NCBI RefSeq assembly: GCF_039555335.1
Contig: NC_092629.1
Coordinates: forward strand, 4,483,912 to 4,547,911
Length of the DNA: 64,000 bases
Origin: Amphiura filiformis
Taxonomy: Eukaryota > Echinodermata > Ophiuroidea > Amphilepidida > Amphiuridae
Direction: 5' to 3'
Shown here: positions 43,901 to 55,700 of the stretch, piece after piece
How positions within the stretch are numbered: position 1 is the stretch's first letter
Layout of the letters: every line of letters begins with the position of its first letter
Translations under genes and position numbers: made by a program
The notes under the pieces: generated by a model
What the model was told of the DNA's origin: nothing
What the model saw: the letters and a program-made list of their open reading frames with translations, nothing else
Database searches by the model: none

Positions 43901-46358
43901 GATGGTCAATATACATGTTTCTCTGAATATTAATCTCAATTTTAGCCAAAAAGTCATTCAAATTTGACACTAAATAATTATATGCATATATCCAAGTACT
44001 ATCATGCTTTTGACACATACATGTAGTATAGAACATTAATGTTTAAGGAGATATGATTATCCCTGCTTATTGACTTGGTGATATATGACACTAACTAGTT
44101 TTTGTTTTGTTTTCTACAAAACGGGTGATGGTATATAATATCGAAAAAAAGTTACTATTTTCAGTTAATCAAGCTATTTCGTTGACTACATCAAAACAAT
44201 GAGGACATTGTTTAAATCAGGGAGGGGATAGTGTTGTGGTCACGGGTTATCAATTACCACCCCCTTTTAATTCTACCCAAGAGTTATGTTGATTACGTAT
44301 AAGCATGTGATACCTGAATATCCATGTCTTAATTAATGGAGACGTCACAAGGGAGCATTATCATAACAGTGCATAGCTCTTTGCAAGAAGCTAACAACCT
44401 CCTGAAGGTCTCTTAACAATACAATGTTAACCTCATGGTCCACCCAGATTTCTTAGTAATAAAGGTAAACAAAGGATACCAGTGGTCCTCACATTGTTCT
44501 ACTCGCCCACTTGCTCATCTTGGAAATGGTCCCTAATGAATATTAACTATTACAGTGATTGGTTAATGAGCTGGTTACACTTATATCTGAGGGGCCTTAT
44601 TGGTCAAATACTTAGTTTACAGTGATCTGTTATTTATCTTCTAGTGGTATATACTTTTTGCCTTTGCCTAAGGAGAGAGAGTCGAACAGTAGAGCAGTAG
44701 ATGAGTAGATGAGTAGGAGAGATTGAGTTCAGTATTCTAAGCAGTACTCTTAGGAGTTTTACAGTTGTGATCTGACACCGATCTATGTTACATGTATTTT
44801 ACGCATATCTAATAAACCAGTAACTAACATAACTTGGAAGTATATTGTTCATTAATGCTTGTGGCACTTCATCTTACTTCATGATAATATTGTGAACCCA
44901 CGGTTTACAACAATATCAATGAACCTTTTTTCTACAACAATTCTCAATGTTTGCAGAAAATAGCCCAATTTTGTGAAATTTCACCGAAATTTTATGGAAA
45001 CTTTGTAAATTTTTAAGGTAAAATTTGGCCAATAATTTTAACTTTTCATAAATATTGATGGCGGGTCCAAATTTCTTGAAAAAAATGGTACGTGCATCAG
45101 TATATTGATGAGTCCAGCCGGTCCACTTTAAAATTCTCAGTGGAATACCCCTCCTAAACCAAACTTGTGAGTACCCCGCCCCCCCCCCCTCCTGTATCAT
45201 ACTCACTTAGGTTCAAAGCCATTTCCTGGACGGACATGTTTGAGTGAGCCCAGGATTTCCTCATTCTTGGTATTCTCCTGCAATAGAAAAAATATCAAAT
45301 TATGTTCCTTTCTGTACATGTATGTACGGTACATGTAGAAGGGATCACTCAAGAGGCTGTGTACAAATACTCAATGTATGTAAACTGAGCTCAAAAAGAA
45401 ACTTATAATTTTTTACAACTTGTGAATCACAAGGTCATATCGTAAAATACTGTCAATCAAAATGAACCAAAATTACACACAGGATTACCTTAATACTCTA
45501 CTCAAAACACATGTCAGTAACCAAGCAGTTGTCCAACTGACTGAAAGTGCTATGACAAAACGGTTTTCAGTTTTGGCTTTCTTTACTCAAGGGCTTTTAT
45601 ACAATGTAATTTATATAAAATGACGCAGTTTGATGGCAAATTTGAATTCACCTTTCATAATCATACCTAATAAAATGATCAGTGTTCATACATATAGGCC
45701 TACAATCTACATGCAGGGCTGTCAACTCTCACGCATTGCCATTGGGTCACTTTCTCACGGTCTCACGCCAAGGTAGTATAATCTCACGCCTAGTCGTAAA
45801 TCTCATGCAAAAAACTGGAAAATGAGTAAAATTCGTCATGAATAATTTGTTGCTCCTGTACCCCCCTCCCCGCTTTTCACATTCTCGAGCGCCGTGGCTC
45901 AAATAATCATGGTACAAAACGAACATTGGAGTCAGCATATCCCAGTACGCCTCTGTCTCACCAAGCAATTTCAAAAAGTTGACAGCCCTGTCTACATGTA
46001 CACATGAATTAGTAGTAGCATGTCATGCTACATGTAATTTGTACAATGTGTAGGCTAGTCATGCTAGTTTGACTTATATTATAATTTATACATTATTTTT
46101 TACCTGGTGCCCAAACTGATTGCAGGGAAAAGCCAGCACCTGAAGTTGGTCTCCAAATTTGTCGACCAACTCATTGAGCTGGGTATAATCCCTGACGGTT
46201 GTGCCTCAGAGTGATGCAACATTTTCAACCAGCAAAACTTTTCCACGGTATCGGTCCAAAGAAATTTCCTCTCCAGTCAGCGATTTAGCAGAGAAATCGA
46301 ACACTGATTTGGAAGTGGACGCCATCCTCGACATTTTACGAATGTGTGCTAGGCTCAT
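37665..46358 (-). CDS. GPX1: Selenocysteine glutathione peroxidase, GPX1-type (whole gene, 3 coding exons)
   Basis: Exons 46358-46104, 45277-45207 and 37947-37665 join in phase to 609 nt, or 202 residues plus stop (vertebrate GPX1 is about 201-203). It reduces hydrogen peroxide and organic peroxides with glutathione. The catalytic tetrad is visible: UGA-encoded Sec51 in [18 protein letters not shown], Gln81 in FPCNQFGHQ, and Trp163 and Asn164 in [12 protein letters not shown]. The start is the first ATG after an in-frame TGA; internal ATGs at codons 9 and 12 are alternatives. The C terminus [11 protein letters not shown] resembles GPX1 more than GPX2, but an invertebrate gene may be co-orthologous to both. 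The last intron (7.3 kb) contains an LTR element and a hAT-like element. The divergent neighbour is SPEF2. I could not find a convincing SECIS. Confidence 0.95.
38052..38334. mobile_element. GGGCTATTCC-family MITE, interrupted
   Basis: Left arm TCTTCCAGCTGAAATCCATA and right arm GGATTTGACTGGAATAGCTC, separated by about 170 bp of unrelated DNA between the two arms. Lies in the GPX intron just upstream of exon 3. Confidence 0.65.
38919..39794. mobile_element. hAT-like non-autonomous element, family 3
   Basis: Termini CAGGGACAGACTTAAG / CTTAAATCCGTCCCTG and a perfect 8-bp target duplication CATGAGTC (38911-38918, 39795-39802). Subterminal inverted motifs CTACTGGCCC / GGGCCAGT recur at both ends. 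No ORF of interest. Confidence 0.92.
39839..40517 (+). repeat. 5' LTR
   Basis: Begins TGTTGTGGTCACGGG and ends CGGTTTACAACA. TATATA at 40254-40259 and AATAAA at 40416-40421 are spaced as a promoter and a polyadenylation signal would be. Confidence 0.93.
40620..40910 (+). CDS. Small secretory/membrane ORF inside the LTR element (96 aa), unknown function
   Basis: The first ORF after the 5' LTR, ATG with a G at +4. The N terminus has a Lys at position 9 followed by a hydrophobic run, [18 protein letters not shown] (about 10-27), typical of a signal peptide or anchor. The rest is hydrophilic and Asn-rich, with two Cys (about 71 and 83) in the mature part, around [19 protein letters not shown] do not recognise the family. 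It could be an env-like remnant, a captured host exon, or chance; its position right after the leader and its intact reading favour something selected or recent. Confidence 0.45.
   Translation: MAYQICVTKMFLITLCLIIMGVIVVTANTIDQVMGKEANTSNDPGNNGVIVISNNYEHRNLDVYWTKNLNCAFKTQQYWMENCLPMIDRKVYEGAL
41427..41555 (+). pseudogene. Possible gag-like remnant in the LTR element
   Basis: A 42-codon frame with [20 protein letters not shown], then a TAA, then continued reading with basic stretches (MARKPTR, LIKKK). The [13 protein letters not shown] pattern recalls N-terminal gag segments of invertebrate Ty3-like elements, but I am working from memory and the match is weak. Confidence 0.25.
44232..44912 (+). 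repeat. 3' LTR
   Basis: Nearly identical to the 5' LTR, preceded by the purine tract GGGAGGGGATAG and followed by the target duplicate ATAT. TATATA at 44648-44653, AATAAA at 44811-44816. Confidence 0.93.
45207..45277 (-). CDS. GPX1: GPX exon 2
   Basis: Residues 86-109: [20 protein letters not shown] then FEP and a split AA|G codon. The acceptor is ttgcag and the donor gtgagt on the minus strand. Matches the GPX1 ENAKNEEIL-KYVRPGGGFEP region. Confidence 0.96.
45380..45541. mobile_element. AAACTGAGCTC element, left-arm fragment
   Basis: AAACTGAGCTCAAAAAGAAA to CAGTTGTCCAACTGAC, almost identical to 27327-27485. It ends abruptly where the other copy continues. Lies in GPX intron 1. Confidence 0.8.
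45714..45990. mobile_element. hAT-like non-autonomous element, family 1 copy 2 (inverted)
   Basis: CAGGGCTGTCAACTCTCACG ... AAGTTGACAGCCCTG with a perfect 8-bp target duplication TCTACATG (45706-45713, 45991-45998). Reverse orientation relative to 6496-6779. Lies between GPX exons 1 and 2. Confidence 0.93.
46104..46358 (-). CDS. GPX1: GPX exon 1 (contains the Sec UGA)
   Basis: Residues 1-85, [20 protein letters not shown] ... [16 protein letters not shown] ... FPCNQFGHQ. The UGA is at 46208-46206 (codon 51), in frame. The donor is gtaaaa on the minus strand; phase 0. Confidence 0.96.
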
Positions 46359-47892
46359 GGCTGTAACTTGTCTATTTATTCAAACTATTAACATAAATTA
46401 TTTAATTGATCATTAACGGTTGGGCCTATTCACGCCCATTCACGCATGACAATATTATTTTTCCAATATTTTTCTCTATTAGTGACGAGCTGTGAATAGC
46501 AGAAAGTTGTCCCTGCGCCAACTCGACTTTTTGAAACTCGCCCAACTCAAAACATCCTTCATCATAAACAGCCCCTAGTATGGACCGTTCACAACACTTT
46601 CAGACCTAAAAAATTTTAGGGGCCCCTTTTTGACATGAAAATTATGGGTCAACCCCACAGAAAAGCATACCGGCATAATTATAAACTCAATTTTCCAGCC
46701 AAATAGGCCTAGGCCTATGTCATTTTTTTTCAGCCCCCCCCTTAGGAGGGTCAAAAATCGGCCCCCTTTTTGCATCAGGCCTCCCCTTACAAGTGTTTGT
46801 GGACAAAGAGCCTACTGAACCTAAAGGTAAACATGGTAAAGCCATGATTTTTCCGTACGGTTACAAAATTTAGGCCTAATATTGATTCCGTGTTACAAAA
46901 CGGACGAACCCCGTGATTTTCCGTTTTACATGAAAGTGCATACATTCCCATACAAGCATGTTTTTAAAAGTGTAATTTGTAGTGAACATGCTTTCTTACA
47001 AAAATGGGGTAACTTCGGTCAGCGGGGTAACTTTGGTCGGTCAAATATATTTTTTTTAAATGGTCATATTTTCGTACAGCAATATCATTTTTAGTCATAT
47101 TTGGTGTCAATTTGTTAAGAAATATATTTGGAACTCTAATAATAATTTTTTTACATTTTTTCAGAAAAAATAAAAATCAATATTTGTGAGCAAGGATGTA
47201 TGCTTGATTAATTTTGCAAGGGGTCAAATGTCACAAAAAACATCAACTTGTCCATATACAGCGAAAATCATTTTTTTATATTTTTTTTTCTTCATATCAT
47301 GAATGTAATACTCTGACCAAAGTTGCCCCAAATGCGGGGTAACTTTGGTCAGGCATTTTTGAACCCCTAGGGCACCCTTGCAAAATTATTAAAAAATCTT
47401 TTTCAACTTCAAGGTGTAGAAGGGAACCCTAATGTCACAAAAAAGAGATAATTAGAAACATAATTGGTTTTGTTTGGAAGCAGTGTGGCATTTTCAAATT
47501 TCCGTGAGCAAACCCCGAATTCCGTGAATTTTTCCGTTTTCCGTATCACGGAGAAATCCTGGCTTTACCTAAAGGGAAGCTTAGCTGATAGCTGACACCA
47601 GATGGAAACTGATGGCTGCCAAGAAGGACCCGATTTTACTTGCACCAAATGAACTTGCACCTGTAGGCCTAAATAGAAGAGGCTGAAGAGCACAGAGCAC
47701 ATTCGTCCACTGAGAAGCACCGCACAGCAGTCCCGCATCCAGTTGCTGAACAGGCTTTTGATGAGAAAATGCATAGAAGTAGAAGAAGATTCGGTATTGT
47801 CTGTGTTTTAATCCTCAAGTATCAATGGACAAAAAACAGAATATCAACAGTTGAAAATACTTACAAAAGTTCATTTTTAGACAATGATTAAA

Positions 47893-48209
47893 TAATAATA
47901 AATTTGCAAACGTTTTATTCTCTCATGGCACCTCCAATAGTAGAGAAGTTTGTATTCTTTTTAAAAACTCTTGCAATTTTGATTTGGTTAAAACTTATAA
48001 TTATGACGAAGATGGTAGATTTATTATTTTGGATATTACTTTAAATAATCAGATTTATTCAGAAGATTATACCGTTATTAATGTTTATGGTCCAAACAAA
48101 GATGATCCTCTTTTCTTTGAAAGTATAGAAAGATGAATGACTTTGATTGCGAGTCAATTGTTTTTTTGGGGGGGGGGGGGATTTCAACTGTGTTCGCGAT
48201 AAAATTGGG
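47893..48209 (+). pseudogene. LINE apurinic-endonuclease domain fragment
   Basis: Without a start codon the frame reads VLFSHGTSNSREVCILFK ... GRFIILDITLN ... YTVINVYGPNKDDPLFFESI, stop, and after a frame shift at a poly-G run, GGDFNCVRDK. The INVYGPN and GDFN motifs are typical of the endonuclease domain of LINE-type retrotransposons of the L1/Tx1 sort. No reverse transcriptase follows. The poly-G tract and frameshift mark it as dead. Confidence 0.85.
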
Positions 48210-49298
48210 TGGGGTGGGGTGGGGGTGGGCTTTGGGGCCCAGGGTAAAAGCAGGGGGCGGCAAAAAAGGAGGGCGGCAGAAGATGAAGGGGCGGCAAAAA
48301 CAAAAAGAATAACTAAGGAAAAAAGGGCGGGACTTAAGGGGAAATTAATGACACTATACCTTTTTGACCGGCAGCAGGGCAACAGGTCTAGGCGGTGGTG
48401 GTAATGGTGGGGGTGTAAAATTGTATGTTAAAAATTGTTGTGAAAAAAATTAGCTCCTACCCCCCGCAATAGGCCTATTATCACAAAATAATACAAACCA
48501 TTCATTCTTTCTAGAAACATTAAATAAACAAATTCTGGCCAACAGTGCTAGTGGATATGCTGATTAGTGATTAAGTATTTTTGGCCATGCGAATTATTAA
48601 CAACGTCCCTGATTCGGGCTCTGAACTTTTGGTTTTGATACGGTGATATGTGTATTACAAATCATTACAAAATATATTTTTTTAAATGGTCATTTTTTCG
48701 TACAGCAATATTGTTTTTAGTCATAGGCCTATTTGGTATCAATTTGTTAAGAAATATATTTGGAAGAAATAATAGTCGCTCATGTCCAATTTCCTAGAAA
48801 TTTACGAGTTTTGACCAAAACTTTAATTTTCAGAAAAATAAAATCGATATTTGTGAGCAAGGATGTGTGCTTGATTAATTTTGCAAGGGGTCAAATGTCA
48901 CAAAGAATAACAACTTGCCCATATACAGCGAAGATCAATTTTTTTGATTTTTTTTCTTCATGGAATGTAGGCCTAATAGGGGTCCTACTCTGACCAAAGT
49001 TGCCCATGGTAACTTGGTCAGGCTATTTTTAGGGCACCCTTACAAAATTATTAAAAATATCTTTTTCAACTTCTGTGTAGAAGGGAATCCTAATGTCATA
49101 AAAAAGAGATAATTAGAAATATAATGGGTTTTGTTTGGAAGCAGTGGTTTAAAAACTCTAAAAAGTGCCAAAAGTTACCCCATTTTACAGTCTTTTTACG
49201 GTACAATCATGTAGCACTATAGGCCCTATTATTGCCGAAGAGCTTTCTCATCTTCTCATCTTCTCTGTTATAGCTAATTACAGTTTCATGTAAATTGT

Positions 49299-49392
49299 CC
49301 TTCCTTCCTTCCTTCCTTTCTTAGCTTTTCTTCCGTTCCTTCCTTCCTTCCTCATCCGTCCTTCCTTCTTTCTTTTTTCTTTTTTCTTTTTT
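49299..49392. repeat. CCTT/CTTT microsatellite
   Basis: Imperfect run of CCTT grading into CTTTTTT, pyrimidine-rich on the + strand, about 250 bp upstream of the SPEF2 start codon. Confidence 0.9.
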
Positions 49393-49644
49393 TCATTCAT
49401 TCCTTCAAATAACTAGCTGCCGCCACCATCTGGCACGCGTTGTAAACACTGCACTGGAGAAATGATTTGTCGCGAATATAAACACACAAACCGTTGCCAA
49501 GACTGATAAAAGCTGAATAAATTTGTCGTAGTGCCTTACAAAAGTTGTCCAAAACATTTACAAAATGCATAATTAAAGCAAATTTATCTACTTTCTAAAA
49601 CCTAACGAACTTCGGCTTGATTGCTGCAAGTTTTATCGTGAAAG

Positions 49645-49702
49645 ATGACCGAAATACTTTGTAGATGGCTCAATTCTGAGCTCGACCTGTCGGAGAAAGT
49701 CG
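49645..49702 (+). CDS. SPEF2: SPEF2 exon 1 (start codon exon)
   Basis: ATG ACC GAA ... codes MTEILCRWLNSELDLSEKV plus one base; donor gtaagc. Found by homology to the SPEF2 N terminus and by the phase of exon 2; too short to stand out as an ORF. Confidence 0.92.
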
Positions 49703-52700
49703 GTAAGCTTAAAAATGAAAATTAAATTTTGCAGTTCATGAACTTTGGCGATTCTGACTTTTAGACCGCACTCGCTATATATTAAAGGACACATTTTTTT
49801 GCATAAAGGTTTTGTATCAGGGTTTAACTGTTGCCAAACACTTTGGAGTCACTCCAGATAATTAATTAGGAGAGAGCAGACTTCCGGTTATTTTTTATTG
49901 CAAATCTCACAAGCGAATCAAGCCTGCCGATACGTCTATTGTTATTATAACACTTCTCATGAATATTAATAACAATGACCTGGCTTTTCTCACCACAACA
50001 TCACTTTGCACTTGAGAGAGTTGAATGGTTATTGACTAACACTCACATACAATGCATAGGGCCTACCAGGGGTAGCACTAGGTTTTAAAACCAGGGGTTC
50101 TCAGAACCCCTGAACCCCTTGAAAGTGTTAAAAATATGCGCTCAAATCCTAAAATGAGGGGTTCTCTAGTCAAGTATTGAATGCCCGTTTCAATATATCA
50201 GTATCAGATTTTGTGATTTTGGTTATGATGTGTAAATAGTTAAGGCCTGGCAAAAACGCGATCTCCCTTTCACGCTGCGATTCTCACTATTAACCAACTA
50301 TCTGGCTTTTAAAGAAAGTTCCCATGCAGTGTACTTGCTATAAAAGTGTTGCTTTATGCCATAAAAGTTCGTCGAATTCCATAAAATGCAGTTCAACTTC
50401 GCAAAGTGCAGAATTCAACAGCATTGCAATTCACATGTCACGAGTGAAAAAGCCATGATTTACTCAATAAAAAATGACATTTCATTGCAAGTGAGTTCAA
50501 GTTTAGGCCAAATATCATGATATTTATTGAATTACTGGAGTATTTTGACTATAAAACATAATTCAAGGGCAAATTGTTGTCACTTTTTTCTTCTACGGCC
50601 TCGTATTTCACCGCTGGCATATCTCTACACACCACCCTTGAAGCATTTCTTACCGATCCCTAGAATTAGAAATTACCAGCTCACGTACATTGTACGTGTC
50701 GTCATTCAGTACCGGTACTGCAATAAAACTCATCAGTGATTCTAGACAATATCACAATCTGTGTTAAATTACGCTGGAGGTGTATATTTTATATTTATTT
50801 TTAAATTATGTTACAATGCTACGGCGACTTCACTTCAACATTTATGTTATTGCATTTTATGTTACATAATTTCTGGACAGGTCGTAAATATTGGAGATCG
50901 AAGCTTTTATTTTTCTTTCACATGTTTTCATTTTTTCATGCGCATGAAAACCCCTGAACTGGTATGCAAAAATGAATAGATGCGCTCAAACTTAAAAATA
51001 TGCGCTGTACGCGCAGAAACGCAGGTTAGCGCGACCCCTGGGGCCTACACTCACCAGTCACCCCCACACACTGTGATCAAGTAAGTTACTACAAAGTTTG
51101 AAATAAAATTAAATAGTAAATTAAAAGTTTGAAAAAAGAATATTGAAATAATACTTAACTATTTAATTTTAAAAGTAAACTAAATTGAAAAAATAGAATA
51201 AAATAGAATAGAATAAAAGGGAATAAAACTAAACAAAACTAAACTAAAGAATAGAATAAAATAAACTGCAATATAATAAAAGTTAATAAACTGCAATAAA
51301 TAAATAAACATTAAATAAATAAATAAATAAATAAATAGGGCCTAAAATGAGTTTAATTTTAGTTTATGAATATTAACCAACATGATTTCACTTAAAGCAT
51401 TGGCCTATGATTTTTTTTAAATAAATAAATAAAGAAATAAATAAAAGAAATAAATAAAACATTAAAAATAAATAAACGAGTTATATAAATAGGCCTAGTA
51501 TAAAGAAATGAAAATAAACATTACAATTGATAATAAGTATAAATAAATAATAAATGCAGAAAATGTCTAAATTTATTAAAATAAATAAATTAATAAATAC
51601 AAAATATTTTATTTGTATGTGTGCCGTGTGTGAGAGCATGCTGCCCATACGTCATCGACATGCAGAAAACATTCTATCGATTGCTAACAGGAAGTGAGTG
51701 TGTTGCATTAATATTCATGAGTAGTATTGTAATAACAGTAGACGTATCGGCAGGCTTGATTCGCTTGTCAAATCTCCCTGGTAACTTGCAGCTCAAAAAC
51801 AAAAGTTCCAAATCCAAGCATGCACTCGTCGCAAAGTGTAACGCTTGCGATGCGCAGTGGGCCCACGACCCATTGACCTAATCTGATTGATGAGCAAGTT
51901 GTTTGCACCGGCCTGTCTTGGTGTTGTTTTCGCCGGCATGACAGGGTCAGAAATTCTCGCCAAAGATTCTGGTCACCAAAATTGCAAGAATCTAAATGGA
52001 TTCTCGTAAATATTTAACTTTATCATACAAAGTTTATGGCGAGAATCCATGGGTTCTTGCCCCGGCCCGGCCCCCCAACTCAACCATGAGAGTTACCAAA
52101 TCTTTCAAAAGCCCCCTTTTGCAATACCAATGATTTTTCATCAAATTTACCCCCTTTTTCATGCAAAATCGAGGACCGTAAATATGGCCAAAAACAACCC
52201 CTTTTTTTGCGGTTTTCAATGACTAGAATTTCAAGCACCCGCTTTAAGATTTCTGGATTTTCTCAATTATCCGAATTTTGCGGACAGTGCAAATTAAATA
52301 CCCCTATTTTGCTAATTTCACGGACAGTACAAATTAAATACCCCCTATTTTACCCATTTCAAGGTCCTTGCTACTGGTAAAAAAGTAACCCCTTTTCCGC
52401 GTAATTTGGTAACTCTCATGGTTGTCAACTTTTAAGTTGAGTTGGGGGCTGGGGTCCTTGCAAAATTCCACTGGGAGAATCCAAAAGGATTCTTGCACTT
52501 CTGACCCTGAATTTCTGACCCTGTTGACGTAGTTCCGTCTCGGCCTATTGGAGGCTTTAATTTATATTTTTCTTCTCTTTTTTTAACCCCCTGGCGCTGG
52601 CGCTGCTGAGCAGTACATGCCGATCCATGGTAGGAACAGGCACTGTGAGAGCGCTATTTATTTACTTGATATTAAATAAAAAGGTCCTAAATCTGTCCCA

Positions 52701-55700
52701 AAAAAAGACTATTTTTGGAGAAAATGATGAATAAAACCAAAATTAGCCTAATCTTCTTCAGATGCTCTAGTTTGCATTGACAACAGCTTCAGTGCTTAAG
52801 GAACCAGAATGCAACATTGGCTTCATTTTAAATATTTTTTTCCGTAAGATATGCCTTGGCAAAAATCATCATTTTGGTCAAAAAATGGGTCAAAAAGGGG
52901 CATTTTGGGGAAAAAAGTCAATTTTGACCCAAAATTCATCTTCTGACAAAAGGGAGACATAGTTTGACAAAAACTTGCATCCTTTTCCTTTACTTAATTG
53001 CTGGGAAAATGCACCTTGTAATCAAGTAGGTTTTTTCACATGGAAATTATTTTGTTTAAAAAGGTGATCATTAACTTAAAAAATGAGGGGTCAACCATGT
53101 CTGTAGCTCAAATATCAACAAAGTCATGAGCAAATGTCTGTTTTTGAAATTTTTCATTTTCTGCGGCCATCATTGACAATGCCTTACAACATTTGACTTG
53201 CTGTACAAAAGAGCCAGTAATGCATCATTCTTCACCACGATGATCCGTTTTTCACAAAGGCGATTTAATTTTATATTTAACTCTCACTGCATGATGACTT
53301 CTGTATCAAGGATAAAGGACCAGCACTTTTTAGACTACATCTCCAAGTTCTGGTGTCCAAATTTCAAAATTTTGTATTTTCCTATGGGGATTACACAGTT
53401 AAGCCATTTGGTCGCAACTTTTTGAGCTTTTTGAGCCGGGGGTTCTTCCTGGTTGAAGGTATACGGGATGTGCCACGGTTTTAGGGTACCTTTTCAGCGA
53501 TTTTGGTATATCGATGGGTGGGTTTTCAGTGGATACCAATGCGCCTAATTGGGCGCATTTGGGCAAAAATGCCATTAAAGCGCCCAATTATGGCAAATTT
53601 GGGTGCTTTTTGGGTGCTTTTTCTTGAAAATTGGTATACTGATGGGTAGCAAAAACAGCAAAAAGTAGGTATAGAGAAAGTCAGCATCCGAAAGTCTGCG
53701 TGGCACACCCCCGTACAAAATTTTTCGAAGAACCCGCCCGGGTTTTTGAGTTGAACGTCGCCCTCTATAATAAGCAATGTGGACATACCTATCTTGGCAA
53801 AAATCATCATTTTGGCCTAAAATGGCCGAAAAATGGCAACATTTGACCAAAATTAAATTTTTACCACCTAAAAATTAAATTAAGTAGGTTTCCACAATGG
53901 ACATAAATGGATTGAAAGATCTGTAAATGGTTCAATAGGCCTACTGTATTATTGGGGTCTCCTAGTCAATCCGAAACACCGTCAATCAGAACCACTGTCA
54001 AGGGCCAAAAATCTAATTGAAGTTAGGGTTAGGGCTACTGGGCTAGGGTTACGTTTTGGGTTAGGGTTGACATCTTAAATTAGATTTTCGGACTGACGAG
54101 GTTTGGATTGACAGTGTTTCGGACTGACGGTGTGTACCCGTATTATTCATCATTCCTTCATTCAATTGTGAATGTTATTTTTCCTTGTAACATTTCAGAT
54201 ACAAGTACCTTTGCAGAGAGGTTTTCTACTGGGTTTCTCATTGGGGAAGTACTCAAGAAACATCAGCTGCAAGATGATTTTGAATCATTCTCACAAAATA
54301 GGTTGGTCTTTACAATTTGTGTAAAAATGTATATTTATGTGATAATAAGGGTGCTATTTGATGTAAATCTATATCAAAAGGATGTACTTGTTGGCTGCTA
54401 CATCAGCCTACATGTCTCTTTTTACACAATAAGGTAGGAATAAATACCAGACTCATCTCAAGTAGAGGTCACTTCAAATCATCCTCAAGTCACATGGTTT
54501 AGGAATACAGAGATCGTTCCTAAACATGTGACTATAAGTCTATAAGTTTTATGTAAAAAGAGACACAAGTAGCAGCTGACAAGTGCATTCAAATATATGC
54601 GCGTAATGCTGTTATCACTCAAACATATTTTTGTTGACATTGGGTGTTATGCAAGTTTACTTGGCGTGGAGTGGTGTGGGTGTGCCTTCTGAGGTAACAA
54701 AATAGAGGTCCCATCAGCCTACATCAGTATTTACAATGTAAGAAAGAAGATTGAACCCATTGATAAATATAAAGTCCAAATATTCTGTCAAATTGAAAAT
54801 AAATTGATAAGTTGGTACCATGTTGGAAAATTTCAGAACATTCTAAAAAAACAAAAACAGTCATTGATAAGCAAATAAATTGTACTAAATCCATTGCCCA
54901 ATCCATTTCATTTCCAATATTTCTCATCATACCAACAGAACGGCCGACTCCAAGCTTAACAACTTCACCCGACTTGAGCCGACACTTCACCTTCTGGAGA
55001 TCCCATTTGATACCAACATGGCAAGGGACATTATGACTGAAAAGCCTGGTGTTGCCACACGGATCATGTACCAATTGTATATTGCCCTCAACAACAAGAA
55101 GAAAGCAGATTTGACGGGCGTTGCAATGGAGACTATGCGACCGAGGGCGCCAGTCAAGTTGGAGAGCATGGAGCGTGGACCGTACAAAGAGGTTTGTAAT
55201 TTACAGTAATGGATGAGTATGAATAAAATAATGATTATCGAAGTATGAAATGATCACCCTTCAAACTAGTCAAGATATATACTCTCTGCCAAACAAATTG
55301 AGCCGAGTGCAAACATAGAAAGCATTTCTAAGTATTCAGAATTCTTTCCCTTTCAGAAAACAATGTGATTAGCTAGATACCATAATGAAGTCTTAACGTT
55401 TTATTTTATTCATAAAATGGAAAGCCTGCCTCCATTTCGTAATTGCCAAGTTGAGAAAATTTTATGAGACTTTTGCAAGTTTTTTTATGTCTATTTTTGT
55501 TTTCATTAACCTGTGAAATAAAAGCGGCCCAACTCTTACCAAGAAGGTAATCATTTTGGTGTGCTACAAACCTGGTAATATAATTATAATATTAAGTGGT
55601 CAGTACATAACAAAACTTCTATAGTGTGGGAAAGCAATTATTTTGTGGTTAATAGTGAACTGGATAAAGGCCCAAATTGGAAAATCTCATTTCCCAGGGA

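Larger units (their letters stand above)
39839..44912 (+). mobile_element. LTR retrotransposon, recent, lacking pol
   Basis: Two direct LTRs (39839-40517 and 44232-44912), both TGTTGTGG ... TTTACAACA, differ by about one substitution and two 1-bp indels that I could see over ~680 bp. The flanks are ATAT on both sides (4-bp duplication). A TGG-containing primer-site candidate follows the 5' LTR by one base (CTGGTGGACAGCGG), and a purine tract GGGAGGGGATAG directly precedes the 3' LTR. The 3.7-kb interior has no reverse transcriptase or integrase ORF; it has a 96-codon ORF (40620-40910) and a short gag-like frame at 41427-41555. It lies antisense in the GPX intron. I infer a non-autonomous derivative mobilised in trans. 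Confidence 0.93.
46359..49644. other. Divergent intergenic region between GPX and SPEF2
   Basis: Promoters of both genes should lie here but no clear core elements are visible. It contains a ~500-bp direct repeat pair (about 46980-47480 and 48665-49195; shared TGGTCATWTTTTCGTACAGC and ATTTGTTAAGAAATATATTT), a LINE endonuclease remnant (47893-48209) and a CCTT microsatellite (49299-49392) about 250 bp before the SPEF2 start. Confidence 0.6.

Noticed and set aside
46206-46208. TGA in GPX exon 1 read as an inactivating stop
   Set aside because: Exactly at the catalytic selenocysteine position, with intact frame and conserved residues on both sides, so it is read as Sec.
51942-52523. A sixth hAT element
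   Set aside because: The termini are inverted, but the 8-bp flanks do not match, so I list it only as an inverted-repeat element.
54724-55187. Minus-strand frames across SPEF2 exon 3
   Set aside because: Shadows of the coding exon on the + strand, which has clear homology and splice sites.
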